NCBI GenBank assembly: GCA_031282705.1
Contig: JAITDF010000718.1
Coordinates: 1 to 5,227, forward strand
Source: Opitutaceae bacterium
Lineage (GTDB): Bacteria; Verrucomicrobiota; Verrucomicrobiia; Opitutales; Opitutaceae
Length of the DNA stretch: 5,227 nucleotides
Reading direction: 5' to 3'
Shown: positions 1-3,970 of the stretch, piece by piece
Position numbering within the stretch: position 1 is the first letter of the stretch
How the letters are laid out: every line of letters starts with the position of its first letter
Position numbers and translations under genes: made by a program
The notes under the pieces: model-generated
Told to the model about the DNA's origin: nothing
What the model saw: only the letters and a program-made list of their open reading frames with translations
Databases searched by the model: none

Positions 1-155
1 TCCTTGTCTAGAGCCCAGAGAAATCGCCGCTTGGAACTGGATTACTGACGTAACATCAGCGAGTAAGAGAACGATTTGGCAAACCGCGGGAAACCCGATT
101 TGAGTGTCGCGCGGCCGCCGGAATCTGTCAGAAACAGGGCGCGCAACCTCCAACG

Positions 156-674
156 ATGAGCGAACTCAAAGACCTCATGCAACGCGCCCCCCGTCTTCGC
201 ATCGCGGTGGCGGAAAGCATCACGTGCGGACATTTGCAGGCGCGCATCGGGGGCGTTTCCGGCGCGTCCCGGTTTTTTCTGGGCGGCATCACGGCCTACT
301 CCCTCGAACAAAAAATCCGGCATCTCGGCGTGCGGCGGGACATCGCGGAGCCGGTGAACTGCGTGTCGGAGGAGGTGGCGCGGGCGATGGCGCGCGGGGC
401 GTGCGGCTTGTTTGGCTGCGGGCTCGCGCTGGCGACGACCGGCTACGCGGAGCCGTGCGCGGCGCGGGGCGTGCCGCAGCCGTTCGCGTGGTGGGCGCTG
501 GCGCATCGCGCGGGCGGGGGCGGCGGATTTGTTTTCTCCAGCGCGCGCGTGGATTGCCCGGGCATGGGGCGCGCGGCGGTGCAGCGCCGCGTGGCGGCGG
601 CGGCGTTCGATGCGCTGCTCGCCCACCTGCGCCAGGCGGACCGGGCTCAAAACCAAGGGACGGGGCGGGAATGA
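156..674 (+). CDS. CinA C-terminal-domain (PncC-like) family protein, variant active site
   Basis: This 172-residue protein is a stand-alone CinA C-terminal domain. Characterised members (PncC) are cytoplasmic amidohydrolases that convert nicotinamide mononucleotide to nicotinate mononucleotide in pyridine nucleotide salvage. Visible motifs are AVAES (17-21) with the conserved Ser21, GVSGASRFFLGGITAYS (33-49) with Tyr48, Lys53 of the YSxxxK pattern, and a TTGYAEP stretch (94-100). The length fits single-domain members; the N-terminal MoCF-like domain of full CinA is absent. Two signatures differ from the canonical form: AESITCG instead of AESCTGG, and TTGYAEP instead of the TGIAGP glycine-rich loop. 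I recall a subgroup with the TTGYAE form, so this may be a diverged paralogue whose deamidase activity is uncertain. The ATG at 156 opens the domain at the expected distance from AVAES; no strong Shine-Dalgarno is visible. The gene stands alone, followed by 710 bp of non-coding DNA. The family call is firm; the substrate is inferred. Confidence 0.88.
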   Translation: MSELKDLMQRAPRLRIAVAESITCGHLQARIGGVSGASRFFLGGITAYSLEQKIRHLGVRRDIAEPVNCVSEEVARAMARGACGLFGCGLALATTGYAEPCAARGVPQPFAWWALAHRAGGGGGFVFSSARVDCPGMGRAAVQRRVAAAAFDALLAHLRQADRAQNQGTGRE

Positions 675-682
675 ATTTCGGC

Positions 683-713
683 TGCGGGCCTTTTGCGGGC
701 CTTTTTGCGGGCC
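683..713. repeat. Three short direct repeats of TGCGGGCC after the cinA-like gene
   Basis: TGCGGGCC occurs at 683-690, 694-701 and 706-713, separated by T-rich spacers of 3-4 bases, beginning 9 bp after the stop codon. It is a short tandem array without clear dyad symmetry, so it does not look like a classical terminator. No function can be assigned. Confidence 0.5.
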
Positions 714-738
714 GCCGTCCGCGAAGCCCGGCATGGCG

Positions 739-852
739 CTTTCCTCTTTATTCTTTATCTTTCCTCTTTCTCTTTCTCCCTGCCCGTCCCCGTTCGCCCC
801 TGACGGAAGATAAAGATAAGATAAAGAGAAAGATAAATAGGAAAGAAGAAAG
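739..852. repeat. Pyrimidine/purine inverted repeat (long imperfect hairpin)
   Basis: The + strand is almost pure pyrimidine from 739 to 780 and almost pure purine from 805 to 853. The outer 25 bases (739-763) pair with 828-852 at 21 of 25 positions, and the inner parts continue as CT-rich against GA-rich sequence (GATAAA-like units at 808-837). Transcripts could fold into a long AU-rich stem around a loop of C-rich sequence. It lies 65 bp downstream of the cinA-like stop, so it could end or stabilise that transcript, but it lacks the GC stem plus U-run of an intrinsic terminator. Slippage-prone simple sequence is the other explanation. Confidence 0.6.
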
Positions 853-928
853 ACGGGGGCTTTTGTCCGTCACCATTTCCCCTTTCCCCGTCCGCCATAC
901 TTGCCGCCGGTTGCGGGCCTCCGGCCCG

Positions 929-1026
929 GAAGCAGGTTTGGAAACCTGCGCTACGTCACGCCGCCGCACCGTCAGCCGGCCGTGGCGCGGGCGGCCTGAC
1001 GTACCGCAGACCTCCAAGTCTGCTTC
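929..1026. repeat. REP/BIME-like inverted pair of hairpins (element A)
   Basis: Two 32-bp arms, 929-960 on + and 1026-995 on -, match at 25 of 32 positions in inverted orientation. Each arm contains its own 18-bp near-palindrome with an 8-2-8 layout: GCAGGTTT-GG-AAACCTGC at 932-949, and GCAGACCT-CC-AAGTCTGC at 1006-1023. Each is followed inward by TACGTCA (952-958, inverted at 997-1003). The GC-rich centre (959-994) is also partly self-complementary. A further hairpin, CGGGCC-TCC-GGCCCG, sits just outside at 914-928. This architecture is that of paired REP sequences (BIMEs), which in other bacteria are moved by REP-associated tyrosine transposases. I recall similar intergenic repeats in Verrucomicrobiota, but genome copy number cannot be seen here. 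Confidence 0.7.
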
Positions 1027-1107
1027 AACGCTCACGATTGGTCGCGGGCTTGTTTTCGGGAATGCAATTGGGGACAGGTAAAATACGAACGCTTTAAAAC
1101 TTAAACT

Positions 1108-1222
1108 GCCGGCGAAACCGGCTTGCTGCCGTCCCTTCGGGGCTTGGGTTTTTATCAACGTTTTCCGTGGATTCCTCGCTGCGCCCGTCACCTACGGCTA
1201 AACGCTGCCGCCCCTCCGGGGC
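1108..1222. repeat. Cluster of small GC hairpins in gene-free DNA
   Basis: The region holds GCCGG-CGAAA-CCGGC at 1108-1122, a CCC-TTC-GGG loop near 1133-1141, and GCCCC-TCC-GGGGC at 1210-1222. No reading frame here has a recognisable product. The motifs look like parts of interspersed repeats rather than one clear terminator. The stretch 1223-1384 that follows holds no gene I can support. It ends in a pyrimidine-rich tract (about 1349-1384, closing with eight C) immediately after the lacI-family stop codon. Confidence 0.35.
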
Positions 1223-1384
1223 TGACCATCGCCGCTCCGAGGCTTCACTGTTTCATCGAAAATAGACAGGCAATAGTGAGATCAAGGAGAACATGAGGGT
1301 GAGGGAAGATGAAGGCTCATGGAAGGAGGCGCGATGAGGGCGACGAACCTCTTTTTCCGTCCTCCGTCCTTTCTTTCCCCCCCC

Positions 1385-2380
1385 TCAATCTTCGACCCAC
1401 ACGCCGTCGATGAGCAGGTTGTGGCGGGCGGTTTGGTTGCCGCGCTCGTTGCGGTGGATTTGCCCCACCACCAGCTCCACCGCGGCCCGGCCCACCACCT
1501 CGGGAAGCTGGTTGACGCCCCACAAGTTCCGCGCCTCGCCGCCCAGCGTGAGCCAGGCGACGCGAGGCAGGCGGCTGACAGTTTCGAGCCACGAGCCGAT
1601 CAGCGCCTCGCCGGTGATAAGCGCGTCCGGACGCTTCTCGCGCAACCAGTGCTTGAGTGTTTCCCTTCCGCCGGACTTCAGCACGAGCGGGCGGAGGCGG
1701 TGCGCGGCGGGCCAGTGGAGCTGCCGCTCCAGAAAGCCGCCATACCACTTGCCGTTGATCCGCGCGTTGCCCGCCTGGGTGCACACGAACCCGATGCGCT
1801 CGTGGCCCTTTGCCCGCAACCGGTCGCAGGCCAGCTGGATTCCCTGAAAGTGATTGTGGGCGACACGGTGCATCGGCGGCGTTTGCAGGCTCGTCCCGAT
1901 GGTGACCGCGGAAAATCCGCGCAGGTCAAAGTCATACCGCATCGCCGTCTCGGGCACGGGCGGGAAGATGATGCCCCACGAGTCGCGGGCGCTGAGAATC
2001 TGCCGCAGGCGCGCCGGGGTGACGCCGTCGGCCTCCGGCTGCCACACCTCCACGCCATAGCCCAGTTCCGCCGCGCGCTGGCGGGCGCCCGCGAGATGCT
2101 TGTCCCACCACGGCACGCTCACCTCCGCCGCGCCGCGCGGCCAGAGGTCGATCCATGCGATGCAAAAAGGATCGCGCCGCCGCCGGTGCGAGTGCAGCTG
2201 GGACATGAGCGCCGCGACCATGGGATGCGGCGCGTAGCCGAGTTTTTCGGCGATCGCCTTGATCTCGGCGCAGCGTTTTTGCGGAATCGACGGGTCATTG
2301 CGCAGCGCGCGCGAGACGGTTGACCGCGCGACTCCGGCCTTGCGGGCGACATCAAGCATGGTGACGCGATCCGGGTTCAT
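1385..2380 (-). CDS. LacI-family transcriptional regulator
   Basis: This 331-residue DNA-binding repressor or activator has the standard LacI/GalR layout. The N-terminal helix-turn-helix is at about residues 8-26 (MLDVARKAGVARSTVSRAL), followed by the third helix and the LGYAPHPMVAAL hinge (47-58). A periplasmic-binding-protein-like ligand domain runs from about residue 71 to the end. Its landmarks are RVAHNHF (172-178), which sits where the family has the V-x-x-D/H-N segment, GHERIGFV (192-199), and the C-terminal PEVVGRAAVELVVGQI helix. The ligand is probably a sugar, as in most relatives, but nothing identifies it. I chose ATG 2380 because it puts the HTH at the usual distance; the longer frame upstream runs through repeat DNA and is not family-like. 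Only a weak AGG lies upstream of the start. The length is normal and there is no disruption. No target gene is adjacent: the upstream side holds repeats and transposase relics, so the regulon lies elsewhere or was lost. Confidence 0.92.
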   Translation of the reverse strand: MNPDRVTMLDVARKAGVARSTVSRALRNDPSIPQKRCAEIKAIAEKLGYAPHPMVAALMSQLHSHRRRRDPFCIAWIDLWPRGAAEVSVPWWDKHLAGARQRAAELGYGVEVWQPEADGVTPARLRQILSARDSWGIIFPPVPETAMRYDFDLRGFSAVTIGTSLQTPPMHRVAHNHFQGIQLACDRLRAKGHERIGFVCTQAGNARINGKWYGGFLERQLHWPAAHRLRPLVLKSGGRETLKHWLREKRPDALITGEALIGSWLETVSRLPRVAWLTLGGEARNLWGVNQLPEVVGRAAVELVVGQIHRNERGNQTARHNLLIDGVWVED

Positions 2381-2396
2381 GGGAACCTGTCCGTAT

Positions 2397-2408
2397 AACT
2401 TTGAAGTT
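2397..2408. promoter_or_regulatory. Candidate LacI-type operator (12-bp palindrome) upstream of lacI-family gene
   Basis: AACTT-TG-AAGTT is a perfect dyad with a 2-base centre, 17-28 bp upstream of the chosen start codon. Its size and position suit autoregulation by a LacI-type dimer. It lacks the central CG of many LacI/GalR operators, and a single copy is weak evidence. Confidence 0.3.
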
Positions 2409-2455
2409 GGCAGGGAAGACTCATAAGGAAGGCTCGTGAAAAACGGGCAGCCAAG

Positions 2456-2461
2456 ATCATA
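2456..2461 (-). promoter_or_regulatory. Candidate -10 box of the lacI-family gene
   Basis: Read on the minus strand this is TATGAT, one base from the sigma-70 consensus. The sequence 17 bp upstream (TTCCGC) is a poor -35. It would give a leader of about 70 nt containing the AACTT/AAGTT palindrome. The -10 match alone supports it. Confidence 0.3.
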
Positions 2462-2523
2462 GCATGAGAAAAGAAGCCGCGGAAGAAAAAGCAGGGGGGC
2501 AGGCGAAAGAGGAAATGCCCCGC

Positions 2524-2659
2524 CGCCGTGCGCAACGAGACCGCGGGATTCACAAGTGGAGCCGTTGATTGCGCACGGCGTTGCAGGGGTTTCGCTCGCG
2601 AAACCGCGCAGGCAGGACGGGGCGAACGTCCAATTCACGGGCTTCGCAAGCGAATCCCC
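2524..2659. repeat. REP/BIME-like inverted pair of hairpins (element B)
   Basis: A perfect 12-bp inverted repeat (CGCCGTGCGCAA at 2524-2535 against 2569-2580) is followed by two 20-bp arms in inverted orientation: 2586-2605 on + and 2659-2640 on -, identical at 17 of 20 positions. Each arm contains an 8-2-8 near-palindrome with the core TTCGC-NN-GCGAA. Between the arms is a smaller hairpin, GGACG-N7-CGTCC (2615-2631). The architecture matches element A at 929-1026, although the sequence differs. The region lies upstream of the lacI-family gene and encodes nothing recognisable. Confidence 0.65.
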
Positions 2660-2733
2660 GCTATGAGGATAATCAAGTCAAGGGGAAAATTAGCGGTGTT
2701 GGTATATTATTATGGCATGGTGTGTGGAGGCAT
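2655..2733. repeat. 79-bp direct repeat, copy 1
   Basis: This AT-richer segment (beginning TCCCCGCTATGAGGATAATC and ending TGTGTGGAGGCAT) recurs at 3598-3675 with 5 substitutions and one single-base gap. The indel argues against coding conservation. At its right end it passes directly into the transposase tail relic through the shared bases TGGAGGCAT. It may be the terminal part of an interspersed element; no terminal inverted repeat was identified. Confidence 0.8.
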
Positions 2734-2840
2734 GGCGGGGGATTGATCCGTATGCGCGGGTGCCAAAACGCAGCGAATGGTTTTCGGCCTGGGACGGCCT
2801 GCTTACGGGTGAATGGAACGACTGGAGCATTGTGATTTAA
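2727..2840 (+). pseudogene. DDE transposase C-terminal relic, copy 1 (chimeric)
   Basis: The frame encodes about 37 residues, beginning EAWRGIDPYARVPKRSEWF and continuing through SAWDGLLTGEWNDW. That is the extreme C-terminus of an rve/integrase-core transposase. It is nearly identical to the end of the second relic downstream: 2727-2825 and 3091-3189 differ at 6 of 99 bases by hand comparison. The catalytic domain is missing. The last residues (SIVI, then TAA) differ from copy 2. The sequence is fused upstream to the 79-bp repeat, which by chance offers an in-frame ATG at 2712. A 42-residue product is conceivable but is unlikely to be functional. Confidence 0.75.
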
Positions 2841-2865
2841 CCTGTCCCTTAAAAGAACTCGCGGC

Positions 2866-3195
2866 GTTTTCGATGGGGGGCTGCGTCTGCTGGGGATACG
2901 GCAGCAGCGCTCGGACTTGGGGTGTCCGTGGCAAAACGGGCGCGTGAAGCGTTTTTTTCTGACGCTCAAACAAAAGCTCGACGCATGGGAAGTCGCCGAC
3001 GCGGACATGCTGGGGCGGGCGCCGGGGGATTTTTCGTTTTGGCATAACTGCGTGCGTCCGCACCAGCATCTGGACGGGAAACCGCCGATGGAGGCATGGC
3101 GGGGGATTGATCCTTATGCACGGGTGCCAAAACGCAGCGAGTGGTTCTCGGCTTGGGACGGCCTGCTTACGGGTGAATGGTACGACTGGGGCTGA
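2866..3195 (+). pseudogene. DDE (rve-type) transposase, 5'-truncated with likely dead active site, copy 2
   Basis: About 109 residues of the C-terminal part of an IS481/IS3-like integrase-core transposase remain. Landmarks are LRLLGIRQQRSDLGCPWQNG, then GRVKRFFLTLKQKLD, HNCVRPHQHLDGKPPMEAWRG and the tail SAWDGLLTGEWYDWG. Relatives read NGR(I/V)ERFF..LK, and that Glu is the third acidic residue of the DDE triad. Here the codon is AAG (Lys), so catalysis should be lost even apart from the truncation. The two Asp of the triad would lie upstream and are absent. The frame is open from 2836, but family similarity starts only near 2866, just after an AACCTGTCCC motif that may mark the break. A TTG at 2917 could serve as a start, but nothing supports expression. 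Confidence 0.8.
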
Positions 3196-3324
3196 CGACG
3201 GTTTTTGTTCTTTGAAAAATCACTCGTTTGAAAATACCGGCGGTTGCCGTCATGGGGGAGGTGTATCCATCGCCTGCCCTGTGGCGGCGATTTGCGGGTA
3301 AAACACGGGGATTGCGGGCGAAAA

Positions 3325-3573
3325 TCATCCCGTTTTTCCCGATGCGTCAGCCTCGCGGACATTCGGACGGGGCAACGGGGCAACCAATCTTATAGCTGTC
3401 CACGCGCTGCATGATGGACATTTCAAAAAACGCTCTATCACGTCAGGAGCTTTTTCACTGCAGACATCATTAACCTGCAAAATGCCTTTGCCGCATTCTG
3501 GGCATTGGACATGTGTGTTGGACGAAACGGCCAACGCATTTACGACATCTAGCCATTTAGGATTAAAAGCCAT
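3325..3573 (-). CDS. Small hypothetical protein with two CxxC zinc knuckles
   Basis: This 82-residue reading frame has a zinc-ribbon pattern: CPEC at 24-27 and CPSC at 52-55, 24 residues apart, with an intervening strand-rich segment (ILQVNDVC, VIERFLKC). The N-terminus (MAFNPKWLDVVNALAV) could form an amphipathic helix. The Cys pairs suggest a structural zinc site. Such small ribbon proteins may bind nucleic acid or protein, but I cannot name a family. GC is about 50% by hand count (about 45% in the first 60 codons), clearly below the surrounding DNA, which hints at transfer from elsewhere. The last 15 or so residues are GC-richer and less ordered, so the native C-terminus may be replaced. 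The ATG at 3573 follows an A-rich stretch without a clear Shine-Dalgarno. It lies between a transposase relic and a copy of the 79-bp repeat. It reads as protein-like, but no neighbour supports a function. Confidence 0.6.
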   Translation of the reverse strand: MAFNPKWLDVVNALAVSSNTHVQCPECGKGILQVNDVCSEKAPDVIERFLKCPSCSAWTAIRLVAPLPRPNVREADASGKTG

Positions 3574-3597
3574 ATTAGAGTTTTCATTTTTGACCTG

Positions 3598-3675
3598 TCC
3601 CTGCTATGAGGATAATCAGTCAAGGTGGAAATTAGCGGTGTTGATAAATTATTATGGCATGGTGTGTGGAGGCAT
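3598..3675. repeat. 79-bp direct repeat, copy 2 (78 bp)
   Basis: This is the second copy of the segment at 2655-2733, with 5 substitutions and one deleted A. It is preceded by TGACCTGTCCC and followed by unrelated GC-rich DNA instead of a transposase tail. The identity ends exactly at GGAGGCAT, which places the junction seen in copy 1. Confidence 0.8.
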
Positions 3676-3970
3676 TGCCCTGGCGGGTTTCCCCGGCTGG
3701 GCGGCGGGATGGTTTGCAAACGGTTCCTCTCCTTGAAGCACTCCGGGGCTCCCGGGGCTCAACCTGCTATCCGCGCATGAGGGACCGGCGGGTCCGCACA
3801 GCGCACTATGATGTATGCGAAAACAAGGGAGAGGAACGAGGGCGCCCAATCTTATAAAAGGGGCATCAAAAGCCCAAGGGACAGAACGGGCGCCCGCCGT
3901 TCCAAAGTTGAAAGACAGGATTATGTCATCAGTGGTGTCATCGGTTGGGTTATGTCATGAGGGGGGGAGG
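3676..3970. other. Gene-free region with hairpins, probable 3' flank of the IS110-type element
   Basis: No reading frame here looks like a protein. Structures seen are a 10-bp palindrome GTTTGCAAAC (3712-3721), GGACC-GGCG-GGTCC (3782-3795), GGGC-N7-GCCC (3861-3875) and the stem GAACGG-N7-CCGTTC (3884-3902). GGGCGCCC occurs twice (3840-3847 and 3888-3895). The right-hand part lies directly downstream of the IS110-type transposase on its coding strand. In IS1111-type members of the family that side carries the long non-coding end and its bridge RNA. The left part (3676 to about 3830) may be host DNA or older repeat; I cannot set the boundary. Confidence 0.4.
3918..3958. repeat. TGTCAT short repeats beside the IS110-type gene
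   Basis: TGTCAT occurs at 3924-3929, 3936-3941 and 3953-3958. The outer two are part of a 12-mer, GG(A/G)TTATGTCAT (3918-3929 and 3947-3958), that differs at one base, with 29-bp spacing. They begin 12 bp downstream of the transposase stop codon on its coding strand. They could be subterminal repeats of the element or remnants of a repeated target. Confidence 0.5.

Noticed and set aside
1..103. Tail of an upstream gene on + (frames ending at 46-48 or 101-103)
   Set aside because: Two overlapping frames are both open to the window edge and neither 15- nor 33-residue tail is recognisable, so neither could be chosen.
42..734. 230-residue minus-strand frame opposite the cinA-like gene
   Set aside because: It is an Arg/Ala/His-rich shadow typical of the antisense of a GC-rich gene, and the + frame has clear CinA motifs.
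748..1191. 147-residue minus-strand frame and its + counterpart (104-1081)
   Set aside because: They run through the simple-sequence inverted repeat and the BIME-like element; the composition is repeat translation, not protein.
2381..2638. 86-residue N-terminal extension of the LacI-family protein from GTG 2638
   Set aside because: The extension is translated hairpin-repeat DNA; LacI proteins begin within about 10 residues of the helix-turn-helix.
2673..3069. Minus-strand frames of 88 and 111 residues
   Set aside because: They are antisense to the transposase relics and the 79-bp repeat; no motif is present.
3269..3291. ATCGCC...GGCGAT stem as terminator of the zinc-knuckle gene
   Set aside because: It is a 6-bp stem with an 11-base loop and no following T-run on the minus strand.
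3652..3857. 65- and 67-residue frames on both strands
   Set aside because: Both cross the edge of the 79-bp repeat into hairpin-rich DNA and have no recognisable motif or ribosome binding site.
3838..3902. CRISPR-like array from the duplicated GGGCGCCC
   Set aside because: Only two 8-bp palindromes occur, with no repeat unit of CRISPR length and no cas genes.
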